NCBI GenBank assembly: GCA_016794365.1
Contig: JAEUKB010000080.1
Location: 1 to 60,826, forward strand
Origin: Myxococcales bacterium
Lineage (GTDB): Bacteria; Myxococcota_A; Polyangia; Palsa-1104; JAEUJZ01
DNA: 60,826 nt
Direction of reading: 5' to 3'
Below, in pieces: positions 17,119 through 25,218 of this stretch (the stretch's first letter is position 1; each line of letters starts with the position of its first letter). The position numbers were made by a program, and so were the translations under genes. Under the pieces are notes generated by a model, which worked only from the letters and a program-made list of their open reading frames with translations, ran no database searches and was not told where the DNA came from.

Positions 17119-20100
17119 ATGTCGCAAGCGTTCGACTCTCAGCCGGTGATGGAAACGCGCCGGGCTGAGCGCCTGCCTGCTCCCGTCGAGCTTTCGTCGA
17201 TCGAGCAGCTCTTCTCCTACTTGGAGCAGGTTCGGACGCGTCTTTTGCGACGAGAAAAGCTTCGCGGACTGCTCTTGTGGCTGCAAGCAGCTTCCGTCTG
17301 TGGCGCGGTGCTGCTGATCTTGGCGGCCAAGCTGGGACCGAGCTGGCTCTGGCTTCCTATCGTCGGTGTGTACTCGCTGCTGAGCCTGACGGCGCTGGCC
17401 ATCGTGCAGGTTCGTCTGACCAAAGAGCGCACCAGCCACGACGCGATGGCACGCTACGTCGGAGCAAAGCTGCCGGACCTGCGCTCGGAGCTGTTGTCTG
17501 CCGTCGAGTTGAGCCAAGAACGCGAGCACGGTCCCGAGCGAGCGCTGATTGAAGAGTTGATCGCTCGAACGGTGGCTGCGCTTCAGACGGTGCAGCCTAA
17601 GTCGCTCATCGATGAGTGGCCAGTTCGTCAAGCCGCAGCGACGGGACTTTTGCTCTTGCTGTTTGGTTCGTTTGCGACCAGCGTGGGCTGGCTTCCTCTC
17701 GGCAAGGGTCTTCACAACATCCTGACGATCTCGCCGCCAGAGCCTGTGACGGTGGCCAGCGAGCCACTTCTCGGAGACATTCGGCTGCTGCTCGTCTATC
17801 CGAAATACACTGGGCTTCAGCAACGGACGATCCCTGGCTCGACAGGAGACATCCTGGCGCTGCCAGGAACGCAGGTTCGGATCGAAGCGTGGGCGCTGGT
17901 TCCCGTCGAGCGAGCGCAGCTTGTTCTGACCGGTGAGCTGGGCGAATCGACGCAGCCGGTGCAGGTCGGAAAGCCCAAAGGTGGACAAGATTCACCACTG
18001 CCGCTTCTGTCGGCCAGCCTGACGGTGCAAAAGACTGGCAGCTACTACTTTGTGATCAAAAATCGTCACAAAGCGCTGCTGCGCGAAGGACAAAATCATC
18101 GCATCTCCATCGAGACGGATCACTCGCCACGGATTGATCTGTTTGCGCCAGCGACGGAACTTGAAGTGACTTCGACGAGACGGATTGAGCTGGCCTATAG
18201 CGCCGAAGATGACTTTGGGCTCGGAGACATCGACTTGGTCTATCGCATTGGCGGCGGGCCGGAGCGACGAAGGCGACTGCGATCTGCGACGACGGAAGCC
18301 AAGCCAGACGACAAAGCAGGACACAAAAGTAGCATTCAGTCTCCGACGGTGCCGCGCAACCTGGCTGCCAAGATCGAGTGGGACTTGAGCGAGCTAGAGC
18401 TTCAGCCGGGTGTGCGCGTGACCTACTTTGCCGAGGCCAAAGATCAAAACAACGTGAGCGGTCCAGGGATCGGTCGCTCTCGGGAATATGCGCTGTTTAT
18501 CCAAAGTCCGCGTCAGCGTCAGGAAGCACTGCTCGCAAGCCAGGCTCAGCTTCGGGAACAGTCGGTCCAGCTTCTGGCCGATCGGATCGATGTCGAGCGC
18601 GCACTTGGAAAGGACGCGAAGGACTCGTCCGAGCTAAGCAGCGACGGAGCCGATCGTGCCCAAGCCGTCCATCGCAAGAGCGAGACGCTGCTGCTGCTCA
18701 TCGGTCGGGTGCAGCAAGAGTCCGCCAAGGGAGAGCGTCCGGCCAAAGATCTTCAGGCGGCGCTGCAAGAGATCGCGGATCGGCTGGGCAAGCTCAATCA
18801 GGACGAGGCGGCGCTGCATCAGGATCTACGCAAAGCGCTGGCGAAAGCCGGTCAGCGTCCGTCGCGCAGCTTCGGGCGCGAGGTGTATGCCCACAACGAT
18901 CGCCACATCGTCGAGCTAGAGCGCGATGTGCTGCTTCTCGACGATCTGATCGGGCGTCAGCGACTGGAAGAACTGATCTCGATCGGCGACGAAATGACGC
19001 AGCTTCGCGATCGGATGCGACAGCTTCTGGCGGAACACAAAAAGCATCCAAGCGATGCGCTCCGTCGGGAAATCGAGCGAGAGCTGCGTGCTTTTGAGCG
19101 ACGAATTGCTGAGCTGGCGGAAAAAGCGCGCGCGCTGTCCGACGAAGTGCCCGACGAGTTCATGAACCGTGAAGCGATGGGCCACAGCGACATGCAGAGC
19201 CGCATCGACAAGCTGCGCGACATGCTGCAAAAAGGCGATCTACAGCACGCACAAGAAGAGCTGGAGCGGATGTCTCAGTCGCTTGATCAGCTGGTGCGCG
19301 GCATGGAACAGAGCCTGCAAGGTTATCGTCGCGAGCGCTTCAGTGCCGAGGAGAAAGCGCTGGCAGAGCTGGAAAATCAGCTCGCGGATCTGAACCACGA
19401 TCAGCAGCAGCTCCGTCAGAGAACCGAGGAAGTCCGTCAGAGTGCGAGTGCGCGTGCTCGGCAGCTACTGCGCGATCGAACGGACTCGCTGTCGCGACGG
19501 CTGCTGCCCGATATTCAGAAGCTGCGACGACTGCTCGACGATGTGGATGTCGATCCGCTTGGTCCGTGGGGCACCGACGAGATGGCCAAAGTCCAGCAGC
19601 GTCTCGATGATGTGCTGCGAATGCTGGATCAAGGCGATCTCGAAGAAGCGAAAGCGATGGCGCAGGAAGCGGAACAGTCGCTTGGACGAATCGAAGAAGA
19701 GCTGCGCGGCGAAGAGCAAGCGGCGCGTTGGGGACAGCGACAGCGACTGGCGAAGTCTCGAAGCAAGGCCGAGCAAGGCAAAGCGATCGCACATGAGATG
19801 GCGAGCGAGCTGGATCGCGCCCTGCCCCGTCCCGAGGATCTGATGAACCCGACGGAGCGACGACAGCTGAGCGAGCTACGTTCCGGTCAAGAGCAGCTGC
19901 GCAGACGCAGTGGTGAGTTTTTAAAAGAGCTTCAAAAGCGAGCGCGTGAGACCAAAGATGCGCCGCAGCTTGAGCGACTCAGCGACGATGCCCAGTCGGT
20001 GATCAAGAAAGCGGGTTCGTTTATGGAGCAAGCGGAAGGCGATCTAAAGCGCTTGCTTCCGCGCAGCGCAGCGTCGGCACAAGGTCAAGCGATGGATCAG

Positions 20101-20316
20101 CTCTCGCAGCTTCGCAAAGAGATGCAGAACGCGCGCAGACCGCACAGCGATGGAATGGGCATGAAGTCAGAGCGCGAACCGATCAAGATTCCCGGCGCGG
20201 ATGAATATCGTCCGCCGAAGGAGTTTCGCAAGGACATCCTCGATGCAGCCAAGCGCGAGCCGCCGGTTGAATATCGCGATCAAGTCCGTCGCTATTACGA
20301 GGAGCTGATCCAGTGA
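17119..20316 (+). CDS. Large coiled-coil membrane protein, DUF4175-like
   Basis: The 1065-residue product has two hydrophobic segments near residues 53-100 and another near 175-195, then a beta-rich periplasmic part. This contains ELEVTSTRRIELAYSAEDDFGLGDIDL, a motif typical of DUF4175-like proteins. From about residue 455 to the end it is almost continuous Gln/Glu/Arg/Leu-rich helix, predicted coiled coil, including LRDRMRQLLAEHKKHP and DMLQKGDLQHAQEELERM. In proteobacteria, DUF4175 proteins are membrane proteins of unclear function. The 3' end overlaps the next gene's GTG start, so the two are translationally coupled. A structural or envelope-spanning role is likely, but the family name is by resemblance only. 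Confidence 0.75.
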   Translation: MSQAFDSQPVMETRRAERLPAPVELSSIEQLFSYLEQVRTRLLRREKLRGLLLWLQAASVCGAVLLILAAKLGPSWLWLPIVGVYSLLSLTALAIVQVRLTKERTSHDAMARYVGAKLPDLRSELLSAVELSQEREHGPERALIEELIARTVAALQTVQPKSLIDEWPVRQAAATGLLLLLFGSFATSVGWLPLGKGLHNILTISPPEPVTVASEPLLGDIRLLLVYPKYTGLQQRTIPGSTGDILALPGTQVRIEAWALVPVERAQLVLTGELGESTQPVQVGKPKGGQDSPLPLLSASLTVQKTGSYYFVIKNRHKALLREGQNHRISIETDHSPRIDLFAPATELEVTSTRRIELAYSAEDDFGLGDIDLVYRIGGGPERRRRLRSATTEAKPDDKAGHKSSIQSPTVPRNLAAKIEWDLSELELQPGVRVTYFAEAKDQNNVSGPGIGRSREYALFIQSPRQRQEALLASQAQLREQSVQLLADRIDVERALGKDAKDSSELSSDGADRAQAVHRKSETLLLLIGRVQQESAKGERPAKDLQAALQEIADRLGKLNQDEAALHQDLRKALAKAGQRPSRSFGREVYAHNDRHIVELERDVLLLDDLIGRQRLEELISIGDEMTQLRDRMRQLLAEHKKHPSDALRREIERELRAFERRIAELAEKARALSDEVPDEFMNREAMGHSDMQSRIDKLRDMLQKGDLQHAQEELERMSQSLDQLVRGMEQSLQGYRRERFSAEEKALAELENQLADLNHDQQQLRQRTEEVRQSASARARQLLRDRTDSLSRRLLPDIQKLRRLLDDVDVDPLGPWGTDEMAKVQQRLDDVLRMLDQGDLEEAKAMAQEAEQSLGRIEEELRGEEQAARWGQRQRLAKSRSKAEQGKAIAHEMASELDRALPRPEDLMNPTERRQLSELRSGQEQLRRRSGEFLKELQKRARETKDAPQLERLSDDAQSVIKKAGSFMEQAEGDLKRLLPRSAASAQGQAMDQLSQLRKEMQNARRPHSDGMGMKSEREPIKIPGADEYRPPKEFRKDILDAAKREPPVEYRDQVRRYYEELIQ

Positions 20317-21932
20317 GCGTCGCTCGTCTGATCCTGTGTGTCACGCTCGGCTGGCTGCTGGGTGTCGGAACCGTTGGTGCTCGCACGACCGATCCGTCGC
20401 TCGTCAGGGTCAGTCGGCTGCTGTTCGAGAGCCGGATCGAAGAAGCCGACGCAGCGCTCCGTCAGGTGGAAGCTTCGCGCAGCACCGAGCCGTCGGTACA
20501 AATCCTGCGTGGAGAGATCCTGTTTCAGCTTGGAAGCTACGAAGAAGCGGCCAAAGTGCTACGCAAAGCGCTGACGGATACGCGACTTCATCCCGTCGAG
20601 CAAAATGAAGGTCGCGTGATGCTGGATCTTGCCACAGGGACGGCAGATGCAACACGCGGAATGGAAGAAAAGCTGTCATCGAGCGGACACTTCATCTTCC
20701 GTTACCGTCGCGGGAAAGACGAAGTGCTGATTCCGTATGCCAGCGCGGCGCTCGACAAGGCGTGGGCGGCGCTCGCTGCGGACTTTGGCGACAGTAGCGA
20801 TCCCGACGCAGCCGCACCGAAAAAGCCTGTTCGCGTCGAGATCTACGAAGAGATTGCCGATCTGGCGCGTGTTTCGACGCTGACGCTGAAGGAAATCGAG
20901 ACCTCAGGGACGATCGCGCTGTGCAAGTGGAATCGGCTGATGATCGTGTCGCCCAAAGCGCTGCTGCGCGGCTATCCGTGGCTCGATACGCTGACGCACG
21001 AATACACGCACTACATCGTGTCGCGATCGGGACGCGGGCTGGTGCCGCTGTGGATTCACGAAGGTCTGGCCAAGTTCGAGGAGCGACGCTGGCGCGGTCC
21101 ATCGGGCGGTGGTCTGAGTCCTGCGATGGAGCAGCTTTTATCGACGGCGGTTCAGAAGCGACGGCTGATTTCGTTTGAAAAAATGTCTCCGTCGATGGCG
21201 AAGCTTCCGTCGCAGGAAGACACGGCGCTCGCGTTTGCAGAGGTCTACACGTTCATCGAATACCTTCACGGACGCGCAGGCTTTGCGGGACTGCGGACGC
21301 TTATCAAGTCGCTCGGCGACGGACTTCCCGAGCGCATGGCGATGCAGACGGCATTTGGTGTGTCGTTCGACGAGCTGGATCACGCGTGGCGCAGCACGCT
21401 GCGTAGTCGCAAGACGAAGAACAAAGTCGGTCCGTTTGCAGAAAAGCTGCGCTTTCGCAAGCCAACTGGCAGCAAAGCAGCGACGAGCGAGGACGATGAA
21501 TCGGGCGACATCAGCGATCCAAAGGTGCGCGGCTACGTGCGACTCGGTGGGCTTCTGCGGGCGCGCGGCAGGCTGAGCGCGGCGGCGTTTGAGTACGAAA
21601 AAGCAGCCAATCAGGCCGCTTCGCCGCATCCGCTGGTCGGACTGAAGCTCGGACGCACATATTTGGACCTAAACGACCCAGAACGGGCCATTTTGGCACT
21701 GGAACCGGCCAGCGAGCAGTATCCAGAGTGGGCGGGGCTCCAGGCTGCGCTGGGTAGTGCCTATTTGCGCAAGGGCGACCTTCCAAAGGCCGAGACAGCC
21801 CTGGATGGGGCGATTTCCACCAGTCCCTTCGATCCGAGCGTCCACTGCGGTCTGAAAGCGATTTACGAGCAGCGCAAGAGCCCACTGCTGGAGCAGGCCA
21901 GCCGCGCTTGTACGCTGCTGAGTGGACGCTGA
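20313..21932 (+). CDS. Secreted gluzincin-type metallopeptidase with TPR repeats
   Basis: The 539-residue protein has an N-terminal signal peptide ending near GTVGA and TPR-like helices at about 28-110. A peptidase-MA-like domain follows with the zinc motif H229-E-Y-T-H233 in LDTLTHEYTHYIV and the nearby glutamate motif IHEGLAKFEE. C-terminal TPRs (about 400-535) include YVRLGGLLRARGRLSAAAFEYEKA. The motifs look intact, so it is probably an active periplasmic zinc protease or a TPR-docked processing enzyme. Its GTG start overlaps the stop of the coiled-coil gene. Coupling to that membrane protein suggests they act as a pair. Confidence 0.85.
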   Translation: MSVARLILCVTLGWLLGVGTVGARTTDPSLVRVSRLLFESRIEEADAALRQVEASRSTEPSVQILRGEILFQLGSYEEAAKVLRKALTDTRLHPVEQNEGRVMLDLATGTADATRGMEEKLSSSGHFIFRYRRGKDEVLIPYASAALDKAWAALAADFGDSSDPDAAAPKKPVRVEIYEEIADLARVSTLTLKEIETSGTIALCKWNRLMIVSPKALLRGYPWLDTLTHEYTHYIVSRSGRGLVPLWIHEGLAKFEERRWRGPSGGGLSPAMEQLLSTAVQKRRLISFEKMSPSMAKLPSQEDTALAFAEVYTFIEYLHGRAGFAGLRTLIKSLGDGLPERMAMQTAFGVSFDELDHAWRSTLRSRKTKNKVGPFAEKLRFRKPTGSKAATSEDDESGDISDPKVRGYVRLGGLLRARGRLSAAAFEYEKAANQAASPHPLVGLKLGRTYLDLNDPERAILALEPASEQYPEWAGLQAALGSAYLRKGDLPKAETALDGAISTSPFDPSVHCGLKAIYEQRKSPLLEQASRACTLLSGR

Positions 21933-21944
21933 CGGAAGCGATCG

Positions 21945-22763
21945 CTAGGAAAGCAGCTCACGGAGCGTCACCGCTTGCAGTCCACGCGCTTCGAGCTGCG
22001 GCAGAAGCTGCGCGAGCACTTGCGGCGCGATCGTCGGTCGATTCGTGCGCTGAGCCGACAACTGCTCGCCTCCGTCGTGAAGCAGCAAGATCGCACCTGG
22101 CTGTAGCGCGGGCAGAAGCCTTGTCATCGCGGCGCTCACCGTCGTGCTCGCCCAGCCGTCCCGCGCTTTGGCCGACCAGCCGACCAGTTCTAGACCAAGC
22201 TTGCGCGCCGCTTCAACGATGGGAGGAGACAAGATGCCAATCGGCGCACGGAAGTAGCGCGGCGACGGCGCTCCGGCGGAAACAATGCTGGACTGCGCCG
22301 CAGAAAAGTCCGCAACAAGCTGCGAAGTCGGACCAAACGCCGTCGCCCATGAGTGCCGATGCGAGTGGTTTTCGACCTGATGACCTTCCGCAATCAGTCG
22401 AGCGATCAGCGACGGGTGCTGCATGGCACGCTCGCCAATCACGAAAAAAGTAGCCCGCGCCTTGTGCAAAGCGAGCAGCGACAGAACCTGCGGCGTTGTC
22501 TCGGGATCGGGTCCGTCATCGAACGTCAGCGCCAGCATCGGTCTGTCCGTCGAGCCACGCAAGAGCACACGCCCAAACACTCCCGATGACGCCACAAAGC
22601 TCCCGAGCGCGATCACCGCAACGCGCATCACAATGCTCAGCACAAACCACAGCAGCGACGACACGCCCCAAAGCCAGCCGAAAAGCGCCAGCACGCACAA
22701 CACGAGCGACAAGTGATACAGAGGCCGACCCACGCGTGATGAATAGACGCCGCGATCCGTCAT
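21945..22763 (-). CDS. Polysaccharide deacetylase (NodB/CE4 family)
   Basis: The 272-residue product begins with two hydrophobic helices (about 12-60) that should anchor it in the membrane. The NodB homology domain follows, with motif 1 TFDDGPDPETT, motif 2 HSHRHSW (metal-binding His pair), motif 3-like YFRAPIG and motif 5-like ILLHDGG. These residues support a metal-dependent N-deacetylase acting on peptidoglycan GlcNAc or an exopolysaccharide. It is the last gene of a four-gene minus-strand run, six bases after the SMI1/KNR4 gene, and is convergent with the metallopeptidase gene. The substrate is not determinable from sequence. Confidence 0.92.
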   Translation of the reverse strand: MTDRGVYSSRVGRPLYHLSLVLCVLALFGWLWGVSSLLWFVLSIVMRVAVIALGSFVASSGVFGRVLLRGSTDRPMLALTFDDGPDPETTPQVLSLLALHKARATFFVIGERAMQHPSLIARLIAEGHQVENHSHRHSWATAFGPTSQLVADFSAAQSSIVSAGAPSPRYFRAPIGILSPPIVEAARKLGLELVGWSAKARDGWASTTVSAAMTRLLPALQPGAILLLHDGGEQLSAQRTNRPTIAPQVLAQLLPQLEARGLQAVTLRELLS

Positions 22764-22769
22764 CGCCGC

Positions 22770-23744
22770 TTACAGCACTCGCAGTGCGTCGCGGGAACGC
22801 AGGTCTTTCTCGATGCGCTCCACTTCGGGTGTCACGTCGGATGGCAGGCGCTGATGCGTCGCCAAGAGCTGGAGCTTGGCCTGAAGCTGCTTGGCTTCCT
22901 CGACATCGTGCTTCGTCAGATGCTCGCGCGCTTGGGTCAGCAGGCGTTCCGGCAAGCCTGGATCTGCCATCGTCGCGGCTTCGACGAGAGCTTGCGCATG
23001 CAGCGGCTGAAGCTGTGCGGCCTCAAGTAAGCGCATCGCTCGCAGCGTTTCCGACGGAGTTGCTGATGCTGCACGAAGATATGCATCGTGCGCCAGCTCC
23101 AGCTCTTCCGACTGACGATACAGCGCGGCGAGCAATTCCCAAGCCGGTCCAGCCTGCGGATCATGCTCGACAGCCTCGGAAAGCAACTGCAAGGCCTGTT
23201 CATCATCGCCGTCTTCGAGCGCAAGCTCGGCCAGCTCCAGCGGATACAGCGACGCGCCTCGATCTCGCTTCCGTCCAAGCTGCGCACGCTTCCGTCGCAC
23301 TTCCGTCTTGAGCACGCCGTCTTCTTCATCGAAGACATCTCGAAACTCACCGTCGCGATCGATGAGCAGGGCTTCGCGCGCCATCACCACATCGATCCAC
23401 GTCGAAAAGTCACTGCCTGCCGTCAGCGGATCGGGCTCTTCTTCATCCATGACCCGGACGCGGCCCTGTCCATCGAGGAAGATCTGTCCGTCGCTACACT
23501 CTCCGATCTGGATTCGCTCAGGACTCAGACGAGACAGCGACGAAGCCGGAAGTAGCGTCAGCGACTCATGAAACATCGCTCCGCCGTTCCAGGTTGATAG
23601 AAACTCTCGATAGTCATCGCTCGGGAACGTCCCGACGCGCTGCTCTGCACTCGCGAGCTCGGAAGCAGCAGCAGACGGGGCCAAGCAATGAACACCGACG
23701 GGATGACGCGCTAGCGCCAAGCGAACGGACTCAAAAAATGACAT
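22770..23744 (-). CDS. SMI1/KNR4-domain protein with TPR repeats
   Basis: The 324-residue protein carries an SMI1/KNR4 (SUKH-type) domain at about 20-150, marked by FPSDDYREFLSTWNGGAMF, IGECSDGQIFLDGQG and FSTWIDVVMARE. TPR-like helices follow from about 170 (PLELAELALEDGDDEQALQLL, WELLAALYRQSEELELAHDAYLRA). SUKH domains act as immunity proteins in toxin systems and as binding modules elsewhere. No toxin gene is adjacent, so a binding or adaptor function is more likely. It sits 24 bases after the double-FHA gene and six before the deacetylase gene, clearly within one operon. Confidence 0.85.
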   Translation of the reverse strand: MSFFESVRLALARHPVGVHCLAPSAAASELASAEQRVGTFPSDDYREFLSTWNGGAMFHESLTLLPASSLSRLSPERIQIGECSDGQIFLDGQGRVRVMDEEEPDPLTAGSDFSTWIDVVMAREALLIDRDGEFRDVFDEEDGVLKTEVRRKRAQLGRKRDRGASLYPLELAELALEDGDDEQALQLLSEAVEHDPQAGPAWELLAALYRQSEELELAHDAYLRAASATPSETLRAMRLLEAAQLQPLHAQALVEAATMADPGLPERLLTQAREHLTKHDVEEAKQLQAKLQLLATHQRLPSDVTPEVERIEKDLRSRDALRVL

Positions 23745-23768
23745 GGGAAGGCGAGGTTTATAGCGCGA

Positions 23769-25196
23769 CTACTTGGCGTGTGGGCAAGGAGCAGGAACCT
23801 TGGCGCGCTTTTCTGCGTCTTTGAGCATCTTGACGGTGTTGACGCTCAGCTTCTCACCACCGAGGCGACCGGCAGCACACAGCGCATCGAAGCACTCTCG
23901 GTAGAGCTTCTTTTTGCAAAACTCTTCACCGCCGGGAATCAGCTTGTTGCGCAGCAAGGTGCCAAGCTCGGTTCGCTTTTTGCTGTCGAGTGACATTGAG
24001 TCATAGATGCGCAGCGCCGCCGTAAAGCCGTCTGGATTGTTCTTTTCCAGCTCGGTTACACCTTGGCGATGCTTGGACTCATCGTCGATGGCACGACTGG
24101 CTTGGGCCCGAATCCGAATGCCATCCAGGTTCGCCGGATCCGTCTCCAGACCTTGCTCCGCCAGATCCTTGGCTTTCGTGAAGTCTGACTTGTCGAGCGC
24201 TTCTTTGGCCGCAGAGATCTTCTCAGCCGCTTCGCTTTCTTTCTGCTTGAGCGCTTTTTCGACCTCAGCCTTCGACGCGCCGCTTGGACTGATCAGCTTG
24301 ACGATCCACAGCAGCCAGATCAGCGCAGTGACGCCAGCCAGCGAAAAGAACACAGGCTTGGCCCACGGTGGAGCAGCCACCGCGCCGCCCGCACCTTCGA
24401 CACCTTGACCGACTCGACTGCTTCCGCCCGCGCCGTCGATGCGGAACGACAGCTCGCCAAAGCGCACGGTGTCACCGGGACCACACTGTGCCGTGGCGAT
24501 CTTTCGACCGTTTACGTAGGTGCCGTTGGACGAGTTGAGATCTTCGACCTCGATGCGACCGTTGCCAAGACGCTTGATCTTCGAGTGCTTGCGCGACATC
24601 GACTGGTCATCAAGCACCAAGTCGTTGCCGACGCCGCGTCCGACGGTCATCTCTGGCACTGGCGGCAGATCGAAGATTCGTCCGTTGAACTGACCACCTT
24701 CGGCAATCAGACGGACCAAATCGACCGACGGCGGAGGCGCGCCCATTGGCATGCCTCCCATCGGAGGACCGGACATCGGCATCATGCCAGGCATCGGCTG
24801 CATCATTCCGGGCATGGGCGCCATTCCAGGCATTCCCATCATCGGCTGCTGCATCGGTGCCATGCCAGGCATGCCCATCATCGGCTGCTGCATCATCACC
24901 GGCTCGACGGTGATTCGGAACTCAGCAATCTCGACGTTGACGCCTGGGCCAATCGGCGTCGGTGAGTTCGGGTTAATCCGCACACCGTTGACGAGGACAC
25001 CGTTGGCGCTCCCTTCGTCAGTGATGGTGGCACCGGTATGATCGACGCGAATTTTACAGTGACGACGGGACACGCTCGCGGATTGCAATACGAGTCCCCG
25101 GTCGGCGTCGCGACCGATGGTCACCTCGCCAACGTCGATCTCCTTGCGGGCGATCTCGCGGCCTTCACGGGTATGGGTGGCGATGATTCTCCACAC
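23769..25196 (-). CDS. Double-FHA membrane protein with Met/Pro/Gly linker
   Basis: The 475-residue product has two forkhead-associated domains. The first, at about 20-95, contains TIGRDADRGLVL, SVSRRHCKI and GSANGVLVNG. The second, at about 185-255, contains TVGRGVGNDLVL, SMSRKHSKI and NSSNGTYVNG. Both keep the Arg, Ser, His and Asn residues that read phosphothreonine. They are joined by a linker of repeated MMGMPGMAPM units. A hydrophobic helix (about 285-302, FFSLAGVTALIWLLWIVKLI) separates them from a C-terminal helical, TPR-like region. The protein probably tethers phosphorylated partners at the membrane. It lies 22 bases after the FHA-CpaF gene. Confidence 0.88.
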   Translation of the reverse strand: MWRIIATHTREGREIARKEIDVGEVTIGRDADRGLVLQSASVSRRHCKIRVDHTGATITDEGSANGVLVNGVRINPNSPTPIGPGVNVEIAEFRITVEPVMMQQPMMGMPGMAPMQQPMMGMPGMAPMPGMMQPMPGMMPMSGPPMGGMPMGAPPPSVDLVRLIAEGGQFNGRIFDLPPVPEMTVGRGVGNDLVLDDQSMSRKHSKIKRLGNGRIEVEDLNSSNGTYVNGRKIATAQCGPGDTVRFGELSFRIDGAGGSSRVGQGVEGAGGAVAAPPWAKPVFFSLAGVTALIWLLWIVKLISPSGASKAEVEKALKQKESEAAEKISAAKEALDKSDFTKAKDLAEQGLETDPANLDGIRIRAQASRAIDDESKHRQGVTELEKNNPDGFTAALRIYDSMSLDSKKRTELGTLLRNKLIPGGEEFCKKKLYRECFDALCAAGRLGGEKLSVNTVKMLKDAEKRAKVPAPCPHAK

Positions 25197-25218
25197 AGAA
25201 GCTCAACCTGACAGAGGG

